From Aurantibrevibacter litoralis (lineage in GTDB: Bacteria; Bacteroidota; Bacteroidia; Flavobacteriales; Flavobacteriaceae): a DNA stretch of 64,000 bases. The notes under the pieces were generated by a model. The model was not told the DNA's origin, made no database searches, and saw nothing but the letters and a program-made list of their open reading frames with translations. Where the stretch lies: NCBI RefSeq assembly GCF_034651555.1, contig NZ_JAYEEQ010000005.1:62001-126000 (forward strand). The letters run 5' to 3'. A program made the translations under genes and the position numbers. Below, piece by piece: positions 27,247 through 36,548 of this stretch; position 1 is the stretch's first letter, and the number at the start of each line of letters is the position of its first letter.

Positions 27247-29094
27247 TTAACCCTCTGTTTTCTCCAAATTGTAATTTTCCTTTAACCAGTTTGTGAAAGA
27301 AAGTAGGGTGTCAAAAATATACTTTTGAGAAACCAGATTAGGAATTATTTTAATGCTTTCCATCATATACTTAGGTTGTTCGTGCAAGCTTACGAACACC
27401 ACGGTTACTTTTCTATTTCTAAGTTCTGTTAGTAGATTCTCCATTACATACAGCCCGGATTGATCCATATATTCCATTCTACGAAGTTTCATGATTACCC
27501 ATGTGGCATTTTTAGGTATGGTCTCGGCCAAGGCTTGAAATTCATTCGTAGCTCCAAAGAATAAAGGACCATTGACCTGTTTAATAACTATCTTTTTCTT
27601 GAATTCCTCGGGGAGATCCAGTTCATCCTTTACTAAGTTGGATTCCGCTAAGGAACTCACCAAGGATCGTTTTGAAGTTAAATCACCCATATTCTTCATA
27701 AACAGCAAGGCGGCGACGACTAAGCCCAAACCAACGGCAAACACCAAGTTCCAAAAAGTAGCTAAAAACAACACCAAAAACATTATAAAAACCTCTCCTT
27801 TTGGCATATTAGGAATTGCTTTTAAGCCTTTATAATCCATGACCCCAATGCCTACGGTAACCAAAATGCCAGCTAAAACAGCGGCCGGAATTTGAGAAGC
27901 AATTGGGCCAAGGGCTAATAACACCACCAATAAGAACAAGCCGGCAATCATTCCGGAAAGTTTGGTTTTTCCTCCGGCATTTATGTTTACTACGGTTCGT
28001 ATCGTTGCTCCTGCACCGGGCAAACCTCCGAATAGGGCGGCAAAACTATTTCCAATACCCTGACCAATGAGTTCTTTATTAGGACTGTGTTTGGTCTTGG
28101 TCATATTATCTGCCACTACGGAGGTAAGAAGCGAATCTATGGCGCCTAACAAAGCCAATGTTAAGGCGGTTAAAATATAAGGCTCTATTTGGGTAAAACT
28201 AAATTCAGAAAAAATAGCCAAATTTGGCATTGGTATGCCTTCCGGAATTTGTTCTATAGGACGATAATTTAGATTAAAACCGTAGGCTACCGCAGATACG
28301 GCTACTAGGGCTACTAGGGCACTTGGAATTATGGTGGTAATTCTCTTAAATCCATAGATTATAAAAATAGTGGTCAACGTAAGTATAAGTTCAAGCCAGT
28401 TAATGTCCCGCAACGCCCGCGGTAAGACTTTTAGGGTTCCGAGAACTCCCGAAGCTTCGTTTGCCGCAAGGCTTCTTGCCTCTCGTAGCCGATCCTCTTC
28501 GGTAAGTGCTCTTGCACGTGTAATGGACTCCTCAAAATCTTCTATGACCAGCCCCCCTTTTTCTGCTTCTTCTTTTAGAATGTTTTCCAAAAGCAGCTCT
28601 TGTGCCTTAGGCCTAAATGTATCTACAAAACCGGTATCCTCCTTGGGATAATATCCCAAAGCCGGTAAGAGTTGCGTAATTAAAATAATAACCCCAATGG
28701 CCGTCATAAACCCTGATACTACCGGATACGGAATGTATTTTACATAAATCCCAAGGCGGCTGAATCCCAAAATTACCTGTATTATTCCCGCCATAAGAAA
28801 AACGGTTAGGATGGCGGGTAGAGCCTTGTTGAGATCGCCATTATTGGCTGCAACGATCCCTGCAATTACAATCATACTTACTGCGGTCATTGGTGCCGTA
28901 GGGCCCGAGATTTGAGTATTTGTACCTCCAAATAGTGCCGCAAAAAAACCGATAAAAATAGCTCCATAGAGTCCGGCACTCGGCCCAAGTCCGGAACTAA
29001 CGCCAAAGGCAAGCGCTAAAGGCAAGGCTACTATTCCGGCGGTAATGCCGCCAAAAGCATCACCTTTTAAATTTGAAAAAAACGCCACACCCAT
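27247..29094 (-). CDS. SulP-family anion transporter with STAS domain and a charged insertion
   Basis: Multi-spanning inner-membrane transporter, 615 aa. The SulP core is shown by FGGITAGIVALPLALAFG, GAIFIGFFAALFGGTNTQISGPTAPM and FGGLPGAGATIRTVVNINAGGKTKLSG. A C-terminal cytoplasmic STAS domain runs from about residue 500 (GPLFFGATNEFQALAE, MRRMEYMDQSGL). Unlike its paralogue at 34860 it carries an extra acidic stretch of about 60 residues (roughly residues 150-225, LLLENILKEEAEKGGLVIED and onward) between membrane segments. Sulphate or bicarbonate are the likely substrates; the carbonic anhydrase neighbours favour bicarbonate. Last gene of the 27-37 kb block. Confidence 0.92.
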   Translation of the reverse strand: MGVAFFSNLKGDAFGGITAGIVALPLALAFGVSSGLGPSAGLYGAIFIGFFAALFGGTNTQISGPTAPMTAVSMIVIAGIVAANNGDLNKALPAILTVFLMAGIIQVILGFSRLGIYVKYIPYPVVSGFMTAIGVIILITQLLPALGYYPKEDTGFVDTFRPKAQELLLENILKEEAEKGGLVIEDFEESITRARALTEEDRLREARSLAANEASGVLGTLKVLPRALRDINWLELILTLTTIFIIYGFKRITTIIPSALVALVAVSAVAYGFNLNYRPIEQIPEGIPMPNLAIFSEFSFTQIEPYILTALTLALLGAIDSLLTSVVADNMTKTKHSPNKELIGQGIGNSFAALFGGLPGAGATIRTVVNINAGGKTKLSGMIAGLFLLVVLLALGPIASQIPAAVLAGILVTVGIGVMDYKGLKAIPNMPKGEVFIMFLVLFLATFWNLVFAVGLGLVVAALLFMKNMGDLTSKRSLVSSLAESNLVKDELDLPEEFKKKIVIKQVNGPLFFGATNEFQALAETIPKNATWVIMKLRRMEYMDQSGLYVMENLLTELRNRKVTVVFVSLHEQPKYMMESIKIIPNLVSQKYIFDTLLSFTNWLKENYNLEKTEG

Positions 29095-29130
29095 AAAAAG
29101 GATCTATTACAACAGGTTCAAAAAAAATGT

Positions 29131-29167
29131 AAGTGATCATCTTTGTATAATCCGTTAATAATCACTT
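29131..29167. repeat. Inverted repeat upstream of the SulP gene
   Basis: AAGTGAT (29131-29137) and ATCACTT (29161-29167) are exact complements 23 bp apart, 40-75 bp before the SulP ATG at 29094. A second small dyad TCAAT-TTT-ATTGA lies at 29214-29226. They could be operator sites or chance in AT-rich DNA. Confidence 0.3.
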
Positions 29168-29368
29168 TGCGCCAAGATACAATGATTTTTTAATTTGGCA
29201 ACATCAATTTTATTGAATACGCGCGTTCCCTTTTTATGAAGAAATGAACCATTGTGGGGGCAATTACTATGACCTTTGGTCCACAAAAAAAATTCCTTGA
29301 ATCTTCTCCTCCAGCGAGCATTTAATTTAGGGGCGTAACAAAGGAATCTTATTTAGTAGAGTGAAGAA

Positions 29369-30133
29369 TTAAGATTCGGAAGTAATGGTATTCCACCTTG
29401 GGGTAATAGTCTTTCTTGCTCTTACGAATCGGGCAACCTTTAATTTAGAATAGTCATAAACTAAAATAATCAGAATGACAAAGCAAACTACAAAGAACAC
29501 CTTAAACTGTATGTTTAAATACAGAATTCCAGACAGAATTCCACCAATGAGATAAGAGCTTGCAATAGTCATTAATAATTGGGCTTTCCCCACGAGCTTT
29601 TCATTTTCGCGAAACACCCTTTTAGTGAACATGGCAAGTAATATGCCTAAGTCTGTCGTAAGACCTGTTAAGTGCGTTGTTTTTACTGCAAAATTTGAGA
29701 TCGTAGCAGTAAGACCATTTTGGATGCCCATAGCAAATAACAGTAAACCTATCATAATTTCGGTTTCGGTTAATGTTTCCTGATAAAAATATTGTCCGTA
29801 AATACCAACCGAAAGAAGGCATATAATCTCTATACATAAAGGAATGGCATGAGACAATGACCTATTTCGTTTATTGGAATGAATAACAATAAAATTAGAT
29901 GTAAAATTTCCTATAAAAAAGGAAAAAATCCAAGTAAATACTACCGCCGCCTGATACCAGTTTTTCTTGGCAATTTCTTCCGCAAGTATGGCAAAATGAC
30001 CGGTTACATTGGAGGTAAATGCAAAAAACACAATAACAGAAGCAACATTTACCATTCCCGCAGAAAAGGCGGTTAAGGCGCCTAATTTTTTATTATCTCC
30101 CAGTGTTCTACTATTATTATATTTTCTCAACAT
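29369..30133 (-). CDS. YoaK/DUF1275-family membrane protein
   Basis: A 254-aa inner-membrane protein with six or so hydrophobic segments (for example ALTAFSAGMVNVASVIVFFAF and VVFTWIFSFFIGNFTSNFIV). The first segment with TSNVTGHF and a later THLTGLTTDLGI fit the DUF1275 (YoaK) family, whose function is unknown. It starts 3 bp after the stop of the upstream small gene (at 30137), so the two are cotranscribed. Confidence 0.82.
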   Translation of the reverse strand: MLRKYNNSRTLGDNKKLGALTAFSAGMVNVASVIVFFAFTSNVTGHFAILAEEIAKKNWYQAAVVFTWIFSFFIGNFTSNFIVIHSNKRNRSLSHAIPLCIEIICLLSVGIYGQYFYQETLTETEIMIGLLLFAMGIQNGLTATISNFAVKTTHLTGLTTDLGILLAMFTKRVFRENEKLVGKAQLLMTIASSYLIGGILSGILYLNIQFKVFFVVCFVILIILVYDYSKLKVARFVRARKTITPRWNTITSES

Positions 30134-30136
30134 GGT

Positions 30137-30628
30137 TTACCCGTTTATTTTTCTAAATGTCATTTTTACAATCCCCTTGGCATTAATGTCGGAATTAAAA
30201 TAAAGGACCATTTCATCATTGTTAATACGCTGTAAAGTGTAATGCTCCGTCTTTTTATCGGCGTGTTTTAACTTTAAAACATGTCCTCTGCCTTTTAAAT
30301 TCCATTCTAATGGTACTGCCTCATTATTGTCTTTCCCAGATAAATTTAAAGTGCCGTCCGGTAAAAAATTCCAAGTTTCGGCCTGGTGAATTATGAGGCT
30401 TTCTATTATTTCTTGTTTAATACCTTCAGAAATTTGTTTGGTGAAAGGCTTGTTTTCAGATTCAATTTTATCGACCTTTTCATATTCCCATGCCACTTCT
30501 TCCCACAATCCCAAAATGCGTTCATCAGGGCTTATACTTTTAAGGGCTAAAAAAGACACAGCAAGAACAAGCATTGCGCTTATAAAAAGGTAATAAAAGC
30601 CTATATGAAATGTCTTCATTGTTTTCAT
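30137..30628 (-). CDS. Membrane-anchored protein with lipocalin-like domain, unknown function
   Basis: I chose the ATG at 30628 (MKTMKTFHIG, 163 aa); the longer frame to 30658 begins at TTG, and an ATG at 30619 is also possible. One N-terminal membrane anchor (FYYLFISAMLVLAVSFLAL) is followed by a beta-rich domain that opens ILGLWEEVAWEYE, like lipocalin-type Bacteroidota domains, and ends with strands such as HYTLQRINNDEMVLYF. It should face the periplasm. It lies between the Usp-like gene and the YoaK gene with almost no gap. Function unknown. Confidence 0.6.
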   Translation of the reverse strand: MKTMKTFHIGFYYLFISAMLVLAVSFLALKSISPDERILGLWEEVAWEYEKVDKIESENKPFTKQISEGIKQEIIESLIIHQAETWNFLPDGTLNLSGKDNNEAVPLEWNLKGRGHVLKLKHADKKTEHYTLQRINNDEMVLYFNSDINAKGIVKMTFRKING

Positions 30629-30650
30629 GTGCCGACTAAATTTAGGATAC

Positions 30651-31127
30651 TTATGCAAAAATATTAGCTAGGGAGCCGCCTACATAAACACCATTAGTTT
30701 CTTCCAAGTTCACCTCATGAACCAATGGAATGGCCTTTTTAATATACGGAAGAATATCTTGACTGTCTTTATTCGCCTTTTTAAGATTGTAGTTTGCCGG
30801 AATATATGCTTCTTCAATTTTGTTGCCTTCAACATAATTTTTAAAGGCATTTAAATTATACCCTATAAACACATCAGAAACCAAACTATTGATATTGGAA
30901 GCGAATTTATTCTTTAAAATATCGTTTGCCTCACAAAACTCGTTGTTTTCTAGGCTGGCAATATATTGATGCCTTCTAAAGAATAAAAGATCTGTAATGG
31001 CATTTGAAAAAGAAACGCCGTGCACCAATAGAATGTCAAGTTTTTCATTTGGATTGTTTTCTAGGGCTTTCTTTAAAATGCTTAACGATTCAACTGTAAA
31101 ATCCGTAGGAACTAGAATTTTTTTCAT
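30651..31127 (-). CDS. Universal-stress-protein-like protein
   Basis: A 158-aa cytoplasmic protein that starts MKKILVPTDFTVESLSILKKAL, the usual first strand of the UspA fold, with LDILLVHGV as strand 2. The ATP-binding G-2x-G-9x-G(S/T) motif of ATP-binding Usps is not evident; only GGSLANIF near the end is glycine-rich. It is therefore a divergent, perhaps non-ATP-binding member. It lies 83 bp downstream of the histidine kinase in the same orientation and may belong to that transcript. Confidence 0.68.
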   Translation of the reverse strand: MKKILVPTDFTVESLSILKKALENNPNEKLDILLVHGVSFSNAITDLLFFRRHQYIASLENNEFCEANDILKNKFASNINSLVSDVFIGYNLNAFKNYVEGNKIEEAYIPANYNLKKANKDSQDILPYIKKAIPLVHEVNLEETNGVYVGGSLANIFA

Positions 31128-31210
31128 AATGTTTTATTTTTTTTACATTACGAAAGTATAACGAAGGCATTAGAACGGTTTAAGGATGAAATTAGAATCA
31201 GATTAAAATT

Positions 31211-32584
31211 TTAAAGGGTGTAGTTTCCCAAGGGTATTTTAATTTTAACCGATGTTCCTTTATCTTGTTTAGAAGTAACTATTATTTCGCCCTCATGAAT
31301 TTTAATAACATTTTTGGTTAAGGGTAGCCCAATACCGTAGCCGTCAAAATTATTGGTATTCGAGGCTCTAAAAAAGGGATCGTATATATACTGAATTTCA
31401 TTTTCGGGTATCCCAATGCCTATATCGGTCACTACAACAACTACTTCCTTTTGGGTAGCCCCTAAGGAAACCCTCACTTCTTGATGATTAGAATATTTGC
31501 ACGCATTCATTATCACATTGGACAAAGCCAAGTGGAGGAGCTGCTCATTGCCTTTAACCTTTAATTTGGTAGGTGATTCTGGGAGTAGACTAAAATCTAA
31601 TGTAATTTGCGATTGAGGCCTTATTTTTATCACCGTATCTTTTACATCCAAAAGCAATTGATCTATACGAACCTTATCAAATTTTTGTACTTTTCCGTCG
31701 TAACCGGTTTGTGCCAAAAACAAAAGTGCCTTCGTTTTTTTATCTAACTTTTCGGCTTCTTCCAAAATGGTTTGTAATGCTTCCACGTACTCTTCGGGCT
31801 TTCTTAATTTAGACAAGGTTACGTCGGCTTCCCCTATAATAGAAGTGAGCGGAGTATTTAACTCATGGGAGGCATTGCTTATAAAATTCTTTTGAGTTTC
31901 AAAAGCGGTTTCTAACCTGCTTAGCATATTATTAAATGTTCTTGCTAATTGACCTAACTCATCGTTTTTCTCCGTAACATGAAGCCTTAAGTGCATGTTT
32001 TCTGAGCTAATGTTGTTTACACTGCGCGTTATCTCCTTTAAAGGTCTTAAAATCCTCTTGGAAAACCAAAAAGCTGTACCCAAAATAGTGATGATAGCCA
32101 CGACGATCGATATGGTGAGCAAATTGAGTAAAAAAGCATTGTGATGGGTGCTGTAATAATTTTCGGCAGATACCACGGAAATATATTCTTTTTGTGCTAT
32201 TCTATAAATAACTCCGGCATAAAAGGTGTTATTCACTTTTGTAGTAGCAAGTTCTTTATTTCTAATCTCTTTGAGAAATGCTACGGAGACGCCCATCCTT
32301 TGCGCCTCATTTTCAAGGTTTGAGGTTGCTGTGTCAAAAATGAAGCTTTTTTCGCTAGGTAGTTCTTCTAAGTATCCTGTACGAAACTCCTTTATGGTTA
32401 GTGCATCCGTTTCCGGTCCTTCTAATTCTATTTTTGCGGCTGTAATGGCGCGTAATTCTAACCGCTTATAAAAATCGGTATATGAATATCTTGAAATAGA
32501 ATAATAAATAACTCCGCTGAACAACAGCGTATAAAAAATAAAAATGCTGGCTAAATAAAGTACAATTCTTGTTCTTGTTTTCAT
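31211..32584 (-). CDS. Membrane sensor histidine kinase
   Basis: 457 aa. Two membrane segments (about residues 8-30 and 151-174) bracket a periplasmic sensor region of about 120 residues. A HAMP linker follows, then the dimerisation helix with phospho-accepting His240 in FISNASHELNTPLTSII. The ATPase domain has the N box (NVIMNACKYSN), G1 box (VTDIGIGIPE) and G2 (GYGIGLPLTKNV). The ATGA overlap of 4 bp with the upstream response regulator makes them a cognate pair. The signal is unknown; the flanking carbonic anhydrase and transporter genes suggest CO2, bicarbonate or pH, which is inference. Confidence 0.94.
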   Translation of the reverse strand: MKTRTRIVLYLASIFIFYTLLFSGVIYYSISRYSYTDFYKRLELRAITAAKIELEGPETDALTIKEFRTGYLEELPSEKSFIFDTATSNLENEAQRMGVSVAFLKEIRNKELATTKVNNTFYAGVIYRIAQKEYISVVSAENYYSTHHNAFLLNLLTISIVVAIITILGTAFWFSKRILRPLKEITRSVNNISSENMHLRLHVTEKNDELGQLARTFNNMLSRLETAFETQKNFISNASHELNTPLTSIIGEADVTLSKLRKPEEYVEALQTILEEAEKLDKKTKALLFLAQTGYDGKVQKFDKVRIDQLLLDVKDTVIKIRPQSQITLDFSLLPESPTKLKVKGNEQLLHLALSNVIMNACKYSNHQEVRVSLGATQKEVVVVVTDIGIGIPENEIQYIYDPFFRASNTNNFDGYGIGLPLTKNVIKIHEGEIIVTSKQDKGTSVKIKIPLGNYTL

Positions 32585-33288
32585 CCATTTTCCTTTAGCA
32601 CATAACCCATGCCTATAACCGTATGAATAAGCCGAGACCCGCCATATTTTTCCAATTTTTTTCGAAGATAATTCACGTAAACGTCTACGACATTAGTACC
32701 CATATCAAAATTAACACCCCAAACGTCTTCTAACAATTCAATCCTAGAAAATACCTTTTTTGGACTTTGCATAAACACTAAAAGAAGCCTATACTCGGTA
32801 GATGTAAGGGATATTTCTTGACCATCTCTGGTTACAGTCTTGGTGTTGTCATCCTGTATAAGATCTAAAAAGGTATAGATTTCCTCTACTGTTGTGAGCG
32901 GTAAAAAAATATCGGAACGGCGAAGTAAATTTTTTATGCGAGCCACTAATTCGATGAATTTAAAGGGTTTTACCAAATAATCATCGGCTCCGGTAGTTAA
33001 TCCTTGTACCACATTCTCTGCACTACCTAAAGCAGTTAAAAAAAGGATTGGAATTTTGGTGTTATTGCCTCTGATTTTTTTACAAACTTCTAAACCGTTA
33101 ATATTTGGGAGCATAATATCTAGAATGATTAAATCATAAGTTGTTGTTGTTAAAAATTCTAAACCTGTTTCTCCATCAAAAGCAATGGTCAAGGTAAAGC
33201 CCTCCTCGGTTAGTCCTTTGTTTATAAAGGAACACACCCTGGGGTCATCTTCAATGAGTAAAATAGTCCTTTTTTTCTCTTTGCTCAT
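32581..33288 (-). CDS. OmpR-family response regulator
   Basis: 235 aa. The receiver domain has the acidic pocket IEDD (residues 12-15), phospho-acceptor Asp57 in LIILDIMLPNING, and Lys in DDYLVKPFKF. The C-terminal winged-helix DNA-binding domain covers about residues 130-233 (TSTEYRLLLVFMQSPKKVFSR, VDVYVNYLRKKLE, HTVIGMGYVLKENG). It overlaps the kinase start by 4 bp. Likely targets are within this block. Confidence 0.95.
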   Translation of the reverse strand: MSKEKKRTILLIEDDPRVCSFINKGLTEEGFTLTIAFDGETGLEFLTTTTYDLIILDIMLPNINGLEVCKKIRGNNTKIPILFLTALGSAENVVQGLTTGADDYLVKPFKFIELVARIKNLLRRSDIFLPLTTVEEIYTFLDLIQDDNTKTVTRDGQEISLTSTEYRLLLVFMQSPKKVFSRIELLEDVWGVNFDMGTNVVDVYVNYLRKKLEKYGGSRLIHTVIGMGYVLKENG

Positions 33289-33383
33289 TTAAACAGGTAT
33301 GAAGCACATCAGTGAAAAGGTCTTCCGGTTTAGGGCAGCAGCATACAAAACGGCCACCTTTCGGGAAACCTTAGTTGGCTTTC

Positions 33384-34010
33384 TTAGTCTAGATGATAGA
33401 TCTCCATAATGTTATGTAATATCGTATCAAAATCAATTTTTAAATCTATAAGTTCTCCAGTATGAAAATCGAAAACCCATCCATGGACTTTAAGGTTTCT
33501 GTCTCGATAAGCCTTTTGCACCGCAGCGGTTTTTATAAGATTCACACATTGCTCTTGCACATTGAGTTCTACCAAACGATCGTATTTTTTTTCTTCATCA
33601 GTTATGGTTTCTAATTCTTTTCTATGAATGCGATATACATCCCTGATGTTGCGTAACCATGGATTAAGAATTCCCAAATCTGCAGATTGCATGGCCGCTT
33701 TTACACCCCCACACGAATAATGGCCGCATACCACGACGTGGTTTACTTTCAGATGCTGCACGGCATATTCTACTACCGACATCACACTTAAATCAATACT
33801 GATCACCATATTGGCAATGTTCCGATGCACAAAAACCTCTCCCGGACCTAAGCCCATAAGGTCTTCTGCAGTTACCCGGCTATCGGAGCAACCAATGTAG
33901 AGTAGTTCCGGATTTTGTCCCTTTCCTAAATTACTAAAATAGGATGAATCTAATGCTAATTTGTTTTTTATCCATTCCTTATTGTTTAAAAATACATGAT
34001 CTAAATTCAT
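33384..34010 (-). CDS. can: Beta-carbonic anhydrase
   Basis: Zinc enzyme that interconverts CO2 and bicarbonate, 208 aa, close to E. coli Can in length. Zinc ligands are Cys41 and (with Arg45) the Asp43-Arg45 dyad in GCSDSRV, plus His97 and Cys100 in CGHYSCGGV. LGPGEVFVHRNIANMV is a strong family signature. No signal peptide, so cytoplasmic. It follows a second carbonic anhydrase on the same strand, separated by a hairpin terminator, and precedes the response regulator. Confidence 0.95.
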   Translation of the reverse strand: MNLDHVFLNNKEWIKNKLALDSSYFSNLGKGQNPELLYIGCSDSRVTAEDLMGLGPGEVFVHRNIANMVISIDLSVMSVVEYAVQHLKVNHVVVCGHYSCGGVKAAMQSADLGILNPWLRNIRDVYRIHRKELETITDEEKKYDRLVELNVQEQCVNLIKTAAVQKAYRDRNLKVHGWVFDFHTGELIDLKIDFDTILHNIMEIYHLD

Positions 34011-34052
34011 CTTGTAAGGTGTTACCTTTTATGTGCTTATACCCATTTTGAT

Positions 34053-34086
34053 AAAATAGAAGCGCAATGCAGGGCAGTGCGCTTCT
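34053..34086 (-). terminator. Hairpin terminator between the two carbonic anhydrase genes
   Basis: A perfect 9-bp stem AGAAGCGCA/TGCGCTTCT (34058-34066 and 34078-34086, 11-nt loop). On the minus strand it is followed by ATTTTAT. It lies after the second carbonic anhydrase stop (34123) and before the Can ATG (34010). A smaller GCCGTA/TACGGC hairpin is at 34102-34116. Confidence 0.55.
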
Positions 34087-34122
34087 AAAGGTCTTTAAAT
34101 TGCCGTAATATACGGCTAGTTT

Positions 34123-34752
34123 TTACTCAAAAAAAGTAACCTCCCCATTGGAAAGATCATACATGGCTCCAACAATCATAATTTCGTTTTCCTGTTCCAT
34201 TTCGGCCAAGATAGGGCTCTGTTGTCTTATATTTTTAATAGTCATCACCACATTTTGAGCGGCTACCGCATCTACAAATTCTAAATTTTTTGAATTTCTT
34301 AGATGCGCCTCCGCAGGTGCTGTAACGGCATCTACCGCAGGCTCAATTTTATTAATGAGTGCCGTAAGGTTCCCCAATCGCGCATGGTCGCAGGCTCCTT
34401 TAATAGCGCCACAACTGGTGTGTCCTAAAACCACAATGAGCTTGGTTCCTGCCAATTTACTGGCAAACTCCATGCTTCCAAGGATGTCTTCATTAACAAA
34501 ATTCCCGGCAATGCGTATACTAAAAATATCGCCCAAGCCTTGATCAAATACCAATTCGGCAGACACACGGGAATCTATACAACTTAATATAGTGGCAAAC
34601 GGAAACTGTCCCTCACTTGTATCATTTACCTGTTCTAAGAGGTTTCTATTGGCTTTTAAATTGTTCTGAAATCTTTTATTGCCTTCCTTTAAATAGTCTA
34701 AGGATTTTTGAGGCGTCATGGTTGCCTGTGTTTCTCGTGTATGTGCTTTCAT
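34123..34752 (-). CDS. Second beta-carbonic anhydrase, divergent from its neighbour
   Basis: 209 aa. Zinc ligands Cys58 and Asp60 in SCIDSRV, His111 and Cys114 in GHTSCGAIK are kept. The sequence differs strongly from the 33384 gene (DQGLGDIFSIRIAGNFV in place of GPGEVFVHRNIANMV), so this is an ancient pair of different subclades rather than a recent tandem duplication. No signal peptide, so cytoplasmic. A start at the second Met (MTPQKSLDY) is possible. It lies 107 bp downstream of a SulP transporter. Confidence 0.94.
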   Translation of the reverse strand: MKAHTRETQATMTPQKSLDYLKEGNKRFQNNLKANRNLLEQVNDTSEGQFPFATILSCIDSRVSAELVFDQGLGDIFSIRIAGNFVNEDILGSMEFASKLAGTKLIVVLGHTSCGAIKGACDHARLGNLTALINKIEPAVDAVTAPAEAHLRNSKNLEFVDAVAAQNVVMTIKNIRQQSPILAEMEQENEIMIVGAMYDLSNGEVTFFE

Positions 34753-34859
34753 ATATTTCTGTTTATTTGTTTTAGGCGGTACTATATAAACTATACTTCA
34801 CTCAGATATGCAACGCCTACAATACTATTATTTATGCCTAACTACTGTATAAAGGCATT

Positions 34860-36467
34860 TCATTTTGTTGATTTAATTATGCTTAAAAGCCCTTTTTTTG
34901 GTCTTAAATTGAAAAATTCGATATAACTGGTCGGGTTTTCTACCGTACCCTTGTCTGATATTAGTTTTATATTAATATTCCTATTTTGTGCTTTAATGAC
35001 AAAATCTTCCAAGATTTCTACAACATCATTGTCTAAATAGCGCGTTTTTCGAACGTCTATCTCCAAAAAGGCTCCTTCCGGAATCCCATCTAACTCTTTA
35101 AGAATAGCTGCTTTATTGATAAAGGTTACTTCCTCTGCAAATGTCATTTTTAGTTTTTGCCCATTGCCGTTGGTGCTTTCTTTATGTAAAAAGTGAGAGT
35201 TTTGGTAACTTTTTATAAGTACAATAACAATCCCCACTGCCAATCCGAGACCCACACCCACTAAGAGGTCTTTAAAAATAATACCCAAAATAGTTATAAT
35301 AAAGGGAAGGAATTGCTTCCAGCCTAGACCCCACATGGTGGCAAATAACTTGGGTTTTGCCAACTTATACCCTACAATAAAAAGTACAGCGGCCAAAACA
35401 GAAAGAGGAATCATGTTAAGGATGGTAGGAATGGTAATTACAGAGATTAATAGCAAAAAACCATGAATAATGGCCGACATTTTGCTTTTTCCGCCCGATT
35501 GAATATTGGCAGAACTGCGCACAATAACCTGTGTAATAGGAAGCCCTCCAATTAATCCGGAAATAATATTTCCGGTTCCTTGTGCAAATAATTCCCTATT
35601 GGGTGGTGTCACATTTTTTGAAGGATCTAATTTGTCTGTAGCTTCCACACTCAAAAGGGTTTCTATACTGGCTACCAAGGCAAGGGTAATAGCCACCGTC
35701 CAAATTTCCGGATTGCCAATTACACCAAAATTAGGTAAGGTAAACTGTCCTAAAAATGAGGCCATATCATCGGGTACGGGTACCGATACCAAATGAGAAG
35801 ACCCAATAGACAACACCGGGTGCGAAAGCGTTATAAGGTAAAAAACAACCCCTAAAAAAACGACAACCAAGGGTCCTTGTACCAATTTGAAAAACTTATG
35901 CTTTTTAGAAAGGACGCTCTCCCAAAGAATTAAAATAGCGAGTGCAATGATCCCTATTAGTGCGGAACCGGGCTGAATGTTGTTGACGGTGTTTAATAAT
36001 TCAGAAAAGGTATTTCCACCATCGATTTCAAAAAATTCGATATCCCAAGCAGACTCTTCGTCATATCCAAAGAAATTTGGAATTTGCTTTAAAACAATGA
36101 TAATCCCTATCCCCGTAAGCATCCCTTTTATCACAGACGAAGGAAAATAATAGCCAATGATTCCTAATTTCAGGGCGCCAAAAGCCAATTGTATGACACC
36201 TCCTAGTACCACAGCCAACAAAAAGTTTTCGTAAGACCCCAACGTACCTATAGCAACCAATACTATGGCTGCTAAACCTGCCGCAGGACCACTTACACCA
36301 AGATTGGAGCCGCTTAGGGCTCCCACAACAATACCCCCTACAATACCTGCAATGAGCCCGGAGAAAAGAGGGGCACCACTAGCAAGGGCAATACCCAAAC
36401 ACAAAGGCAAGGCTACAAAAAAGACGACAAGACTTGCCGGCAAATCATTTTTTAAATTTTTGAACAT
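34860..36467 (-). CDS. SulP-family inorganic anion transporter, probable bicarbonate transporter
   Basis: 535 aa, inner-membrane. The N-terminus NDLPASLVVFFVALPLCLGIALASGAP is typical of the short SulP branch often linked to carbonic anhydrase. The core motif GALSGSNLGVSGPAAGL and the GLIGGLPITQVIVRSSANIQ segment are present. A short C-terminal STAS-like tail (MTFAEEVTFINKA, DVRKTRYLDNDVVEILED) ends the protein. Two carbonic anhydrase genes follow on the same strand, which makes bicarbonate the best substrate guess. An upstream 102-aa gene may share its transcript. Confidence 0.93.
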   Translation of the reverse strand: MFKNLKNDLPASLVVFFVALPLCLGIALASGAPLFSGLIAGIVGGIVVGALSGSNLGVSGPAAGLAAIVLVAIGTLGSYENFLLAVVLGGVIQLAFGALKLGIIGYYFPSSVIKGMLTGIGIIIVLKQIPNFFGYDEESAWDIEFFEIDGGNTFSELLNTVNNIQPGSALIGIIALAILILWESVLSKKHKFFKLVQGPLVVVFLGVVFYLITLSHPVLSIGSSHLVSVPVPDDMASFLGQFTLPNFGVIGNPEIWTVAITLALVASIETLLSVEATDKLDPSKNVTPPNRELFAQGTGNIISGLIGGLPITQVIVRSSANIQSGGKSKMSAIIHGFLLLISVITIPTILNMIPLSVLAAVLFIVGYKLAKPKLFATMWGLGWKQFLPFIITILGIIFKDLLVGVGLGLAVGIVIVLIKSYQNSHFLHKESTNGNGQKLKMTFAEEVTFINKAAILKELDGIPEGAFLEIDVRKTRYLDNDVVEILEDFVIKAQNRNINIKLISDKGTVENPTSYIEFFNLRPKKGLLSIIKSTK

Positions 36468-36548
36468 ATTACATACCCGATTTTAGACACTTAACGAAAC
36501 ACGTTAGGAGCCATTTTTAGAATTCAATACCTGCTAAGATTAAATAAA

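Noticed and set aside
29622..29837. 71-aa minus-strand frame within the YoaK gene
   Set aside because: Alternative-frame shadow; the YoaK frame has coherent membrane segments.
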